Of a stretch of 48,230 nucleotides of DNA, positions 1-8,216 are shown in pieces. Position 1 is the stretch's first letter. Every line of letters starts with the position of its first letter. This DNA comes from an uncultured Algibacter sp. GTDB lineage: Bacteria > Bacteroidota > Bacteroidia > Flavobacteriales > Flavobacteriaceae. The stretch spans positions 1 to 48,230 of the forward strand of contig CANMQH010000025.1 in NCBI GenBank assembly GCA_947499935.1, given 5' to 3'. Made by a program: the position numbers and the translations under genes. Below the pieces are notes generated by a model. It did not search any database. It was not told where the DNA came from and saw only the letters and a program-made list of their open reading frames with translations.

Positions 1-28
1 TTATTGGGAAATCTTTTGCTTTTGCCAT
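1..28 (-). CDS. Start of a gene running off the left edge
   Basis: The reverse strand from 28 reads ATG followed by codons for AKAKDFPI and then leaves the window. A TAATTTTG box matching the Bacteroidota -7 element lies about 15 bases upstream (complement of roughly 39-46), which supports a real start. Nine codons are too few to name the product. Confidence 0.45.
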
Positions 29-63
29 AAAGAAAGATACAAAATTATAACGACTTTATATAA

Positions 64-198
64 TTAAATTGGTATAAGAGTATTTTCTTGTATGAGCAAT
101 GCATTAGAAAAAGTATCTAAAAAAAATACAAATAAAACACCTGGCACCAAAAAGTTTAGCACATGATAGGAATTAAGTGCGCCAACGAATTCTTTCAT
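64..198 (-). CDS. 44-aa membrane peptide, possibly a truncated gene
   Basis: A small ORF begins at 198, just downstream of the barrel-protein gene that ends at 213. It encodes MKEFVGALNSYHVLNFLVPG followed by a hydrophobic stretch, then a polar tail and stop. The segment LNFLVPGVLFVFFLD looks like the first membrane helix of larger bacterial membrane proteins that begin with a 'LNYLLPG'-type motif, so this may be the stump of a truncated gene. It could also be a genuine single-pass small protein in the same transcript. No function can be assigned. Confidence 0.35.
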   Translation of the reverse strand: MKEFVGALNSYHVLNFLVPGVLFVFFLDTFSNALLIQENTLIPI

Positions 199-212
199 AA
201 TATTATTTTAAG

Positions 213-1010
213 CTAGTTGTTTTGCTTGTTTATGGTATTATCTGTAGCAACAGCAAATAAATCATAGCCAATTCCAAAAGCAAACCATATATTACCATTG
301 CTATCCCAATTATAATTTGCCTGGTTATTAATTTGGTCTATTCCTGCGTATAAGCCTACTTGAAGCCTTTTATTAGATAGCATAATTCCAGATAAAAATG
401 TTAATGTAGAAACATCTTGATCTTGATTATCCATAAGTCCAGTAGCATTACTAGTATTAAGCCCTACAGAACCAATACCTGCTCCGAATTGAAAATTTAA
501 TGAATAGTCGCCAAAGTACTTTAAAGCTATATTCAAGGTTGTATTTATATTAAATTCTGTGTCAAATGCAAATTTATCTTGCGGACGTGCTTTAAATGGT
601 AAGGTCAGTAAACCAACACTAATTTGTTTTTTCTCTTCAACTTTCACAGCGCTCAAATCGAAATCTGACTTTTTTATAATATAAATTTTCTCATTAAAGA
701 ATTCGCTATAATCTAATCGCTTCCTACCATATGCTGCTTCATAATCTTCTTGGGATTTTTTAGAGAATTTTTCATAATTTGGTGCTTGCAGTTTTACTTC
801 CGTGTCCGTTTTTGAGATTACCAAAAACTTGGTAGAACCACCAATAACTTCAAATGTCTTTCCTTTATCTTTTCCAGAGATAATACTTTCTACTGATTTT
901 ATTGGGACTTGCACTCTTAATCTAACGAGGTCTCCAACGTCTTGAGCGATTAATGGGTTTAAGAATAATACGGTTGCAATGCTTATAAGACTTTTAATAA
1001 TAGTTTTCAT
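213..1010 (-). CDS. Outer-membrane beta-barrel-type protein
   Basis: A 265-aa protein with a Sec signal peptide at residues 1 to about 22 (hydrophobic ISIATVLFLNPLIAQ, cleavage after Ala-Gln). Residues 24-130 form a charged, lysine-rich soluble part containing VRLRVQVP and several possible beta strands. The C-terminal half, from about 135, has alternating polar and hydrophobic strands rich in Gly, Asn and aromatics (for example LNFQFGAGIGSVGL and VGLYAGIDQI). This suits a small outer-membrane barrel or a related beta-rich envelope protein. It lies 48 bases after the MBL-hydrolase gene on the same strand, so it may be the last gene of that transcript. No specific substrate or partner can be inferred. 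The envelope assignment is good; the family is not named. Confidence 0.7.
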   Translation of the reverse strand: MKTIIKSLISIATVLFLNPLIAQDVGDLVRLRVQVPIKSVESIISGKDKGKTFEVIGGSTKFLVISKTDTEVKLQAPNYEKFSKKSQEDYEAAYGRKRLDYSEFFNEKIYIIKKSDFDLSAVKVEEKKQISVGLLTLPFKARPQDKFAFDTEFNINTTLNIALKYFGDYSLNFQFGAGIGSVGLNTSNATGLMDNQDQDVSTLTFLSGIMLSNKRLQVGLYAGIDQINNQANYNWDSNGNIWFAFGIGYDLFAVATDNTINKQNN

Positions 1011-1057
1011 TTTTTCTAATTTGTTATATGTAATAAATTGCTGAAATGACTTTATAA

Positions 1058-2542
1058 TTATTTTATGTACTCATACCGATTTTTATCTTTGTTCCAAACC
1101 AGTTTATTAATATCCCAATTATTGCTAGATCGTGGCTTTTCTAATTTCTGAGCTATTATAGTTTGGTCTCCGTCCGTTCTAACGTTTATCATACCATAAA
1201 CCGTTACCAATCGTTCTTTTTTCTTATAAGTGGATAAATTAGTTGTGTCCATAAACTCTTTAGCTGATCTTGCCAATTCGGTACTAAAAATTAAAGGCCT
1301 ATTACCACGACCAAATTTACCTATGGCTCCTAAAGTCTCTGGCCTAGGATGACTATGTGATTCTTCATCACCACTAGATATAATTGTAGCGATAGGATTA
1401 ACTGCTTGCATAAATTCATTAGTGAAATCTGGACTTCCATGATGGCAAGATTTTGCAATATCTACCTCGAAACCCTTTCTTAATTTTAAAATGGCTTGTT
1501 GAATTTTATCCGATGCTTTTTTTACATCAGTCTTTTTAGTTTTTGGATTATTTATTTCCTTTTTTAGCTTTTTAATGTCTGTATTTGTAAAACATTTGAA
1601 TAAATATTCTTCTGAAGCGGAATTTAAGTCACCTCCTAGCAGTAACCTAAGATTACCGATGGTTAATTTAAGAATAACAGAGTGTCCATTTTTTGTTTTT
1701 CCTTTGTTCTTGGTAAGGATTGGCAATGCATCCTTATTCTTTATCTTCTGAACTACTGGTCCTAAAACTTCCATTTTTGTTCCATTTTTATTGTAAATAG
1801 GTGCATCTCCATATTTGAGAGACTTTACCGAACTTGTTGCTTTTTTGAGAAGTGAAATATACCTACCAGGATTCTTTGCATTAGCGATACGCTTTTTACA
1901 GCTAGCGTCTGTTCTGCATAAATCTGTAACATAATCATCACCATCACTATCAATAACAATTGTGCCTAATGTAGAATATGATGTACCACTTTCTTCTATG
2001 ATGCCATTATGAAGAATCTCTTCAAATTTCAATAATTGTTTGAATTTCTTTTGATGTGTAAATAGTTTTGTAAAGCCACCATAATGATCTTCATCACAAT
2101 GAGTTATTATCGCAGTAAATTTTGGAGGTGAAATATCTCCGTATCTCAAATTAAATCGCCAAGTGAGAAATCTAAACATATTATCACTTTTACCAGCATC
2201 TATAATATAATGTTCATCTTCTGGTGTTACTATATGACACCCATCACCTTGACCTATATCTACAAAATTGATTTCCATCACTCTATTTGGTTGTATCTGA
2301 CCTGGCAATACATATCCAAATTTTCCTCGGGTTCGAACCCTTATGTAGTCTTTACCTTTGACCGTCTTTTTTATTATTTTTCCACTATCCTTGTGCTTTA
2401 TTGGCTTTATATAGTCTCCAAATAATAATTCTTTTAGAAAACCGAATTTATATTCTCCTTTCTTGTTTTTCTTTTTTCCCATTAATTTTACTGAAGGGTA
2501 CGTGGCAAACCCAAAACCTTGAGTCAAAATTTTTGCATCCAT
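1058..2542 (-). CDS. ComEC/Rec2-like metallo-beta-lactamase-fold hydrolase
   Basis: A 494-aa protein without a signal peptide. Residues 1 to about 90 are basic and probably an SH3-like beta domain (VRTRGKFGYVLPGQI). The MBL fold starts at MEINFVDIGQGDG, the opening strand typical of the soluble hydrolase domain of ComEC/Rec2. The first metal site is THCDEDHYGG, an HxxDEDH variant of HxHxDH. Later ligand motifs are LLGGDL and SCHHGSPDF, with SHSHPRP near the end. A lysine-rich insertion sits between GGDL and CHHG. Stand-alone ComEC-like hydrolases act on phosphodiesters or nucleotides in some cases, but the substrate here is unknown. It lies at the distal end of a VgrG island, so a role as effector, immunity factor or unrelated cargo is all possible. 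Confidence 0.75.
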   Translation of the reverse strand: MDAKILTQGFGFATYPSVKLMGKKKNKKGEYKFGFLKELLFGDYIKPIKHKDSGKIIKKTVKGKDYIRVRTRGKFGYVLPGQIQPNRVMEINFVDIGQGDGCHIVTPEDEHYIIDAGKSDNMFRFLTWRFNLRYGDISPPKFTAIITHCDEDHYGGFTKLFTHQKKFKQLLKFEEILHNGIIEESGTSYSTLGTIVIDSDGDDYVTDLCRTDASCKKRIANAKNPGRYISLLKKATSSVKSLKYGDAPIYNKNGTKMEVLGPVVQKIKNKDALPILTKNKGKTKNGHSVILKLTIGNLRLLLGGDLNSASEEYLFKCFTNTDIKKLKKEINNPKTKKTDVKKASDKIQQAILKLRKGFEVDIAKSCHHGSPDFTNEFMQAVNPIATIISSGDEESHSHPRPETLGAIGKFGRGNRPLIFSTELARSAKEFMDTTNLSTYKKKERLVTVYGMINVRTDGDQTIIAQKLEKPRSSNNWDINKLVWNKDKNRYEYIK

Positions 2543-2580
2543 TTATTTAATTTTTAGTTAAAAATTATAAACAATAATTC

Positions 2581-2613
2581 AGCACCAAGTTTTGACACTA
2601 ACAAAATGGTGCT
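2581..2613 (+). terminator. Hairpin with following T tract
   Basis: AGCACCA at 2581-2587 pairs with TGGTGCT at 2607-2613, with a further inner pairing of TTTTG and CAAAA. ATTTTTATTG follows on the plus strand. It looks like an intrinsic terminator for plus-strand transcription, but no confident plus-strand gene lies immediately upstream, so its role is uncertain. Confidence 0.4.
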
Positions 2614-2694
2614 ATTTTTATTGCTAAAAGGGAGAGTTTATCACTAATTAATAATGGTGACTACGTAAATATAAGAAAAATATTTTAATGTAAA

Positions 2695-2778
2695 CCATTT
2701 CATACACGCTATACTTCTATCCTACGTCATCATAAAATAATAGCTCCATTAACTTGGTAAAGAAACTTTTTATTTTTG
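2695..2778 (+). repeat. Copy of a dispersed intergenic repeat ending in a promoter-like box
   Basis: The stretch runs from CCATTTCATACACGCT through CTATCCTACGTCATC and GCTCCATTA to AAAGAAACTTTTTATTTTTG. Related sequence occurs at 13713, 17589 and 25284. This copy ends in TATTTTTG (2771-2778), a perfect TAnnTTTG box. TTG at 2754-2756 lies 14 bases before it, a little closer than the usual spacing. Confidence 0.5.
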
Positions 2779-2814
2779 CAACCATATATATCAAATACAA
2801 ATCATGAAAAAATA

Positions 2815-2985
2815 ATGAAAATTAATTTTAAACTTATTACATTTTATTTTGCTATGACAATAGCCCGAGTATTTGTCCATAACCCAGATTTTCCTGAGCC
2901 AGATAAAGCTACTCTGGTATGCCATAAACATCTTCATAGTTTTTTAATAATTTTTGTTTTAACCTTGATTTTTTTGATGAGATGA
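2815..2985 (+). pseudogene. Possible small flavobacterial membrane protein, probably frameshifted
   Basis: A short ORF from ATG 2815 follows the promoter-like box at 2771. It has a hydrophobic start (MKINFKLITFYFAMTIARVF), then HNPDFPEPDK, then a second hydrophobic tail. This recalls the common flavobacterial small proteins with a signal segment, a Pro/Asp-rich linker, an 'APIDN' motif and one C-terminal helix. In the current frame the linker end reads VCHKHLHSF. The neighbouring frame over the same bases reads YAINIFIVF, closer to what the family would have there. Two compensating frameshifts would explain this. The gene is weakly supported and may be decayed. Confidence 0.3.
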
Positions 2986-3030
2986 TAATATTCTTTTTGT
3001 TTACTAAAATCACATCTAGAAAAGCCACTA

Positions 3031-3570
3031 TTATAAAGGTTTATTTTGAAAATGATTACAAAATATTTTATAAACCATTTTCAGTTTATCGTAAAAACTG
3101 TTTTTAATATTTAAGTTATTAAAATTCAAAGATATTAGGTCTTTAGTGTATTTACTACACTGCAATTCTATAATATCTCCTTTTTGAATTATTTTAAAAC
3201 TCTTTTGAGTAATATAATACTCTTTCAAGTATTCATTTTTATAAAATATTAATTTGTAAGTGTATTTAAATGTTCCGCTTTTCAAAGTTGTACTGCTAAT
3301 TTTTTCTTTACTTTTAACAGTTACTTTGGTTTTTATTTTTATTTTATTTCTTACATCTTTTATTACATTATTGAGCTTAAATATTGAACGAACTAACTTT
3401 ATAATTGAAAAGATAAAAATCCATAATGCGAATAAGGCTATAATAATTACATGCCTAATATTATGCATAATCACTGAACTTAACACAATTAATGATAAAT
3501 GTGTTAAAAACAGTATTTTCCATTTTTTTTTAATCCATTTTAATTCGTTATTATTAAGTCTTGTTTCCAT
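3031..3570 (-). CDS. 179-aa membrane protein of unknown function
   Basis: The N-terminus is cytosolic and basic (WIKKKWK), followed by two membrane segments at about residues 18-37 and 40-62 with very short polar spacing. The C-terminal ~110 residues are lysine-rich beta structure (KIKIKTKVTVKSKEK, FKYTYKLIFYKNEYLKEYYI, KGDIIELQCSKYTKDLISL). The layout of two helices followed by a small beta domain resembles DUF3592-like proteins, though the match is only by general shape. It lies 61 bases downstream of the lipoprotein gene on the same strand and may be co-transcribed with the effector group. Very high A+T and Lys content fit accessory DNA. Confidence 0.6.
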   Translation of the reverse strand: METRLNNNELKWIKKKWKILFLTHLSLIVLSSVIMHNIRHVIIIALFALWIFIFSIIKLVRSIFKLNNVIKDVRNKIKIKTKVTVKSKEKISSTTLKSGTFKYTYKLIFYKNEYLKEYYITQKSFKIIQKGDIIELQCSKYTKDLISLNFNNLNIKNSFYDKLKMVYKIFCNHFQNKPL

Positions 3571-3631
3571 ATTTAGATTTAAGGCTTATAATAATTATTG
3601 AAAATGATTTGACTTACATCGTTGCGAATCC

Positions 3632-4555
3632 TTACCAAACATGCCACTTACCATCTTTAGTTTTATATACATACAATGTTCTGCCAAAATAATAATCTCC
3701 ATCATCCATCCAAAAATAGGCTTCTAAAGTTTTGGCGTTTCGTAACGTTGCCAATTTACCATTACCATATAATTCTAATTTAGGCTCAGGTAATGGTAAT
3801 AAAGTAGATTTTTGAGTACGTTCCACAAATTTCAGCCTAGACTTTTTAATTTCTTCTTTTGTAGAATACCATTTTATTGAGCTTCTTCTCTCTCTCTCTC
3901 TTGTTATTTCTAACAATGCAATACCATCACCTCTCCTTAAAATATCCTCAAAAACCGCAAATTGTTCATGTACTTCTTTTTTTAATTGTTTTGTATCTAA
4001 AGTTGTTAAATCTGTGGCATTTTCTAAATCTTTAATTTCGAACGGCACAGTAACCTCGAACACATCTTTATGTATAAATCGTGGTAAAGGGTAATCTAGC
4101 ATAGGCATCTCATAGGTCCATATTATTTTCCTACCCTCTGCATTTCCCAAATGTGGGATGTGTTCTATTTTTACAGATATAGAGGCATATTTGTCTAAGG
4201 TTTTCTTACCTGTTGGTGGTAATAATCTAATCTCTATAGGTGTTGTACCGCTAACCAAAAGAGATGAATTTATACCTTTAGATTTTGATGATATATGGCC
4301 TTCGGAATCATCCAAAAAAGAGGTGTTTAGCAAATCATTAATTAAAATTTGATATCTGCAATTGGAACTGCTTATCATTATATTATACAAATCGGGTAAC
4401 TTATCCATATTGGCATAATCGGGCAAATTTTTAGTAGCATAGTTTACAATTTCTTCTATTTTTTTATCGAGTTCATCCATGTTCTTATTCTTTGCGTTTT
4501 GTGGTTTACAACTAGTACTTAGCAGTACTAAACCTAGTATTAATATATATTTCAT
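3632..4555 (-). CDS. Lipoprotein, candidate immunity protein for the upstream 1045-aa effector
   Basis: A 307-aa protein with a lipoprotein signal (MKYILILGLVLLSTSC, lipobox LSTSC). The residues after Cys are KPQNAKNK, with no acidic surface-export tract, so it should face the periplasm. A helical region (MDELDKKIEEIVNYATKNLP) is followed by beta-rich sequence and a C-terminal end YYFGRTLYVYKTKDGKWHVW. The gene starts 14 bases after the stop of the 1045-aa island protein on the same strand. A lipoprotein directly downstream of a T6SS cargo gene is the usual arrangement for an immunity protein. That role is inference from position and localisation; no family was recognised. Confidence 0.6.
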   Translation of the reverse strand: MKYILILGLVLLSTSCKPQNAKNKNMDELDKKIEEIVNYATKNLPDYANMDKLPDLYNIMISSSNCRYQILINDLLNTSFLDDSEGHISSKSKGINSSLLVSGTTPIEIRLLPPTGKKTLDKYASISVKIEHIPHLGNAEGRKIIWTYEMPMLDYPLPRFIHKDVFEVTVPFEIKDLENATDLTTLDTKQLKKEVHEQFAVFEDILRRGDGIALLEITRERERRSSIKWYSTKEEIKKSRLKFVERTQKSTLLPLPEPKLELYGNGKLATLRNAKTLEAYFWMDDGDYYFGRTLYVYKTKDGKWHVW

Positions 4556-4569
4556 TGTTTTTATTTTTT

Positions 4570-7500
4570 TTATTCGTCAAAAGCTCCTGAACCTTCTGAA
4601 AGGTAATCAGCTTTGTGTTCGCTAGGCTCTGCATCTCTGTCTAAATAAAAACGCTTGCCTATAAGTTCTGGTATAGGGTCTAAAAGTATCCAGGCATCGG
4701 TATAACTACTATTATCTGGATCTACCAAAGGTTTTTTAGGCTTTTCGCCACTATCACTTGAATCCTCATCCTCTTTTTTTTGTGTTTCCCCAACCACTTT
4801 TACTACAAGCCCAGCAAAGTCTATACGTAGATCTATGTATATGCCTTTGTCGTTATAACCAGCCCCTAACATAGGTAATAAATAGCTTTCGCCTACACCT
4901 TTTAAGCTAGCTTCTTTTACTCCCATTATAATTTCTACACCTGCCCCTGATAATTTCCCTCCAACTTCAGCTATAAATCCTATTTTACCTTGTATTTTGG
5001 CATTAAAAGAAGTGTTATCTAACTCGTTAATAATAAAGGTATCTTCTATAAGTAATCCTAATTCTCCTTTTAAAGAAAGTGTAAAGCTTAATTCTATGCC
5101 TAATACATCTAATAAGGCTAAAATTAATGATGCTGTTTGCCCTACAGCGGGTAATAAGCCTAGCATGGCTAAAATATCTAGTGTACCTTTGGCTCCAAAT
5201 AGAGGATTGGCATTTACATATATTCTAGCTTGTACAGGTACTTTACCTCTATCTTCATGAGGCATAGGTTTAAACATAAAACCTGTGCTTATTGCAGGGG
5301 ACAAAATCTCTAAACTAAAGGGAAGTTTTGCAAAGCGTTTTGCCAGTTTCCCTGTTAATTTTGAGGCTGCTTTTTTATTGGCTGATTTTTTTGATCCTCC
5401 AATAAGGCCTTGTAGTTTAGAACGTGCTTTTAATGCAAAAGCAATAATGCTTAATAGTTTTTTGGCTTGAGAGATTTCGAACTCTACTTTTCGTTTATCT
5501 ATTAAATATACAAAGCCAATATCTACATTATATTTTATAGCATCATCGTCTTTATCTTCATAAAGACCAAACATCTCGTTAAGAGTTTCTCTTTTATGTA
5601 CTAGTATTTTATCTTCTGGCCGAGTTACACCAAAATCGAAATCCAACCCCCATTCAATTTTTGGGTATACTGCTATTTTTGCGATTTGATTTGGATATCT
5701 ACAGGTTGATATGGGTATAAAATAGGTTTGTTTATGTTTTTCTTGCCAGAAAAACATGTATCTAAAAATCCATGCAAGGTCAACAAAACTATCTACAAAG
5801 GTTCTGTTTTCTCCTAATCCTAAAAATTTAGCAATATTAGTATCATAGGTTTTATTAAACTCATACTTTAGGCTTTTTAACGTTAACGTTCCTATTGTAC
5901 CTTGTTTTTTTAACTCATAGTCTTTCCCTGATATCCACCCTTGTATTAAGGCACCATCAATAACGTTTCCTGCTACTGGGTTATGTCCTTTATGTTGGTC
6001 GGTTTTTTTATTGTATTCAGTACTGGTAAGTCCTCCTTTTAGTTTTTTATTAGGTAAAGGCTCACAAGAAGCATCCTCAACTACATAAGATTCATTATTA
6101 ATAAGTTGAGGCTGTATAACGCGTCCCATTTGAAACACATTTTCTAGCGTGTTATGCCGCTCTCCTTCTGTTAATAAAATACTATCACACTTAACATCTT
6201 CATTTTCTAAATTATGTACCTTAATTTCTACTTTTTTGGATGTTTCTCCTGCTATAATCTCATAAGTTGTTTGTGTCTTATCTCCAGCTTCTTTGAGTTT
6301 TTCTTGATCAAAAACAGTAAAATCAGGTCGTTTCCCTTCTCTAATCGTAATCTTTGAATAGCCACATGGATCGTATTCTTTTTCTGTATACGTTATATCT
6401 CCAACAGCGGCTATCATATTGGTTTTATCCAGTTCTATTTTTTCTAAAACGGTACTCATTTTATCCCATTTTACTTTAAAGAACCATTGTGCAGGTATAG
6501 GAACATAATCATTTACAGTTTTTGAAAAACGGTTCCACTTTGCACCTTGCCCTTTGGCTTTCATGTCATATACACCCACCTTTGTTTTTGTGAATTTTTT
6601 ATATCTTTCATTAAACGTTATTTCAGAAGGAGCTACTTCTGTCCATAAAAATGGAATTTTTTTATTGTCTTCTTTTGTAATTAGTACTGATCCTTTATCT
6701 CCAAAGGGAGTGGTGTGCTTTCTTCTAGTCTTATTAGGAACTCTGGTTCCTAAGGAATGTGGAAAGTATTCTGTATCTCCAACCAAAAAATCTTTGTTAT
6801 AGTGACTATAGGCTTTTATTACAGCATAAAAAGTTTTTACTTTTTCTTCTTCGTGATTGGAGTCGTCTCTCCAGTCGGGGCTTATTATTAAACTAATTTT
6901 TATATTTGTATTATAGTCCATCGAACCATCATTAGGCTCTCGAAAATAAATAATAGGCTCTTTATTTACAGGTGTTTCTGGGTTGTCATTATCATGAATA
7001 TTAATCTCTAGAGACATAAATTCGTACCCTCTTTTTTTATGTTTTTCTCTTGCTTTATCAGACCATAAATGCCCTTGTTTTCTTGGGTCACATAACAAGT
7101 GTGTAAAAACAGTAAGTTCTACTGTATCTCCATATACTTTTAGACCATCATTTAATTGTGGAGGGAACTTATCTTCTTCCTTTTTCTGTTCAGGAAAATA
7201 GGCCCAAGTTACTTTTGGATCGCCCAACAAAGCGATGTAAGCGCCTTGTTTATAGAGTCGCATTTCGGGATAGTAGCGAAAGGCCGTGACCCAGTATACA
7301 ACACCTAAATTAAAATCGTAAGCATCATTACTTGGTGTAAATGTAATTTCTTCTGCGTTTTTATACTGCTTACCTATGCCATATTTTTCTATATCTTCAT
7401 GAGCACTCATATTAGGCCAATCGCCCCAAAATTTGCTTACATTTTCTTTTTTGAGAACAGCTCTTACCCAAAAAGAACGAGAAATATATACCCATTTAGC

Positions 7501-7707
7501 ATCCGCTAATGTTGCTTTTACATCCTTTGTACCTCTTGATGTTGAGTTTTCATCAACATATAAGGTAATAGCTGTTCCTGTTGGGACTTCTAACAAGTAG
7601 AATGCTGTTTGGTCATCTTCTGTTGTGATGGTTTCTCTATTGCCATCAATATATTTAACTTCTCCATTAGGAGTATGAACAAATATTTTATCAATTCCAC
7701 TGGGCAT
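4570..7707 (-). CDS. 1045-aa VgrG-island protein, candidate T6SS effector
   Basis: A large protein without a signal peptide, encoded 7 bases after the PAAR-like gene. Residues 1 to about 420 are beta-rich (VKYIDGNRETITTEDD, PTGTAITLYVDENST), suggesting Ig-like or immunomodulator-like domains. The middle, about 440-640, carries several Cys residues and charged loops. From about 740 there is a basic segment (SKKSANKKAASKLTGKLAKR), then a hydrophobic stretch (LDILAMLGLLPAVGQTASLI). Gly-rich alternating strands follow (IGFIAEVGGKLSGAGVEIIMG), then an acidic tail. The hydrophobic, Gly-rich C-terminal third could insert into membranes, so a pore-forming toxin is one reading. A structural adaptor is another. 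No catalytic motif was found. Effector status rests on position and lack of a Sec signal. Confidence 0.6.
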   Translation of the reverse strand: MPSGIDKIFVHTPNGEVKYIDGNRETITTEDDQTAFYLLEVPTGTAITLYVDENSTSRGTKDVKATLADAKWVYISRSFWVRAVLKKENVSKFWGDWPNMSAHEDIEKYGIGKQYKNAEEITFTPSNDAYDFNLGVVYWVTAFRYYPEMRLYKQGAYIALLGDPKVTWAYFPEQKKEEDKFPPQLNDGLKVYGDTVELTVFTHLLCDPRKQGHLWSDKAREKHKKRGYEFMSLEINIHDNDNPETPVNKEPIIYFREPNDGSMDYNTNIKISLIISPDWRDDSNHEEEKVKTFYAVIKAYSHYNKDFLVGDTEYFPHSLGTRVPNKTRRKHTTPFGDKGSVLITKEDNKKIPFLWTEVAPSEITFNERYKKFTKTKVGVYDMKAKGQGAKWNRFSKTVNDYVPIPAQWFFKVKWDKMSTVLEKIELDKTNMIAAVGDITYTEKEYDPCGYSKITIREGKRPDFTVFDQEKLKEAGDKTQTTYEIIAGETSKKVEIKVHNLENEDVKCDSILLTEGERHNTLENVFQMGRVIQPQLINNESYVVEDASCEPLPNKKLKGGLTSTEYNKKTDQHKGHNPVAGNVIDGALIQGWISGKDYELKKQGTIGTLTLKSLKYEFNKTYDTNIAKFLGLGENRTFVDSFVDLAWIFRYMFFWQEKHKQTYFIPISTCRYPNQIAKIAVYPKIEWGLDFDFGVTRPEDKILVHKRETLNEMFGLYEDKDDDAIKYNVDIGFVYLIDKRKVEFEISQAKKLLSIIAFALKARSKLQGLIGGSKKSANKKAASKLTGKLAKRFAKLPFSLEILSPAISTGFMFKPMPHEDRGKVPVQARIYVNANPLFGAKGTLDILAMLGLLPAVGQTASLILALLDVLGIELSFTLSLKGELGLLIEDTFIINELDNTSFNAKIQGKIGFIAEVGGKLSGAGVEIIMGVKEASLKGVGESYLLPMLGAGYNDKGIYIDLRIDFAGLVVKVVGETQKKEDEDSSDSGEKPKKPLVDPDNSSYTDAWILLDPIPELIGKRFYLDRDAEPSEHKADYLSEGSGAFDE

Positions 7708-7714
7708 AGGACTT

Positions 7715-8206
7715 CTATTTTACATTAATATTTTGATAAGGATTATATTTTCCTATATCTTTAAAATTGATCACAGGATTAACCTGACTTATCACATCCT
7801 CCTCGGCTTCTTCAAAGCTAGATTCTGAAGGCTCACCTGTTTGCCCATGAAATGTAATGCTAACGCATGGTGCACCTGATATGGCACAAGTAGCTTTACT
7901 GCCTTCTAGTAGCGGATATCCTCCATTATCATCTAGTTTTACTTTATCATAAAATTCTGTCCATTGCGTTATCATGGGTTGGCAAGGTTTATAACCACCC
8001 GGGGTGGGTTGTAGTTTACATTGCCCAAAAGTTTTTTTCTCAAAAGGCTGACCAATTTCTTTATCGGTTGCCATTAATTTTTCACTACCCTCTGGGTCGT
8101 TAATATAACGCTTGCTTTGTGTTGTTACGACTAATTTATCTGGCATGACGCCATATTGACATTCACATTCTGCGCCATGGCAGACTAGTTTTCCTGTTAA
8201 TCCCAT
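7715..8206 (-). CDS. PAAR-like spike-tip protein (DUF4280 type)
   Basis: A 163-aa protein matching the DUF4280 PAAR-like pattern: LVCHGAECECQYG at the start, then LVVTTQSKRYINDPEGSEKL, FGQCKLQPTPGGYKPCQP and ATCAISGAPCVSITFHGQ. The family forms the metal-stabilised tip on the VgrG trimer of contractile injection systems and helps load cargo. Cys pairs at about residues 9-15, 64, 76, 106 and 113 may stabilise the fold. The gene sits between the 341-aa protein and the 1045-aa candidate effector, with 7-10 base spacers, so it is part of the VgrG operon. The final ~45 residues (SSFEEAEEDVISQVNPVINF) extend beyond the core and may contact the cargo. Confidence 0.85.
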   Translation of the reverse strand: MGLTGKLVCHGAECECQYGVMPDKLVVTTQSKRYINDPEGSEKLMATDKEIGQPFEKKTFGQCKLQPTPGGYKPCQPMITQWTEFYDKVKLDDNGGYPLLEGSKATCAISGAPCVSITFHGQTGEPSESSFEEAEEDVISQVNPVINFKDIGKYNPYQNINVK

Positions 8207-8216
8207 AGTATCGTAT

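Noticed and set aside
3890-3903. Dinucleotide (CT)n run as a phase-variation tract
   Set aside because: It encodes Arg-Glu repeats within the lipoprotein gene and is short; no frame interruption is associated.
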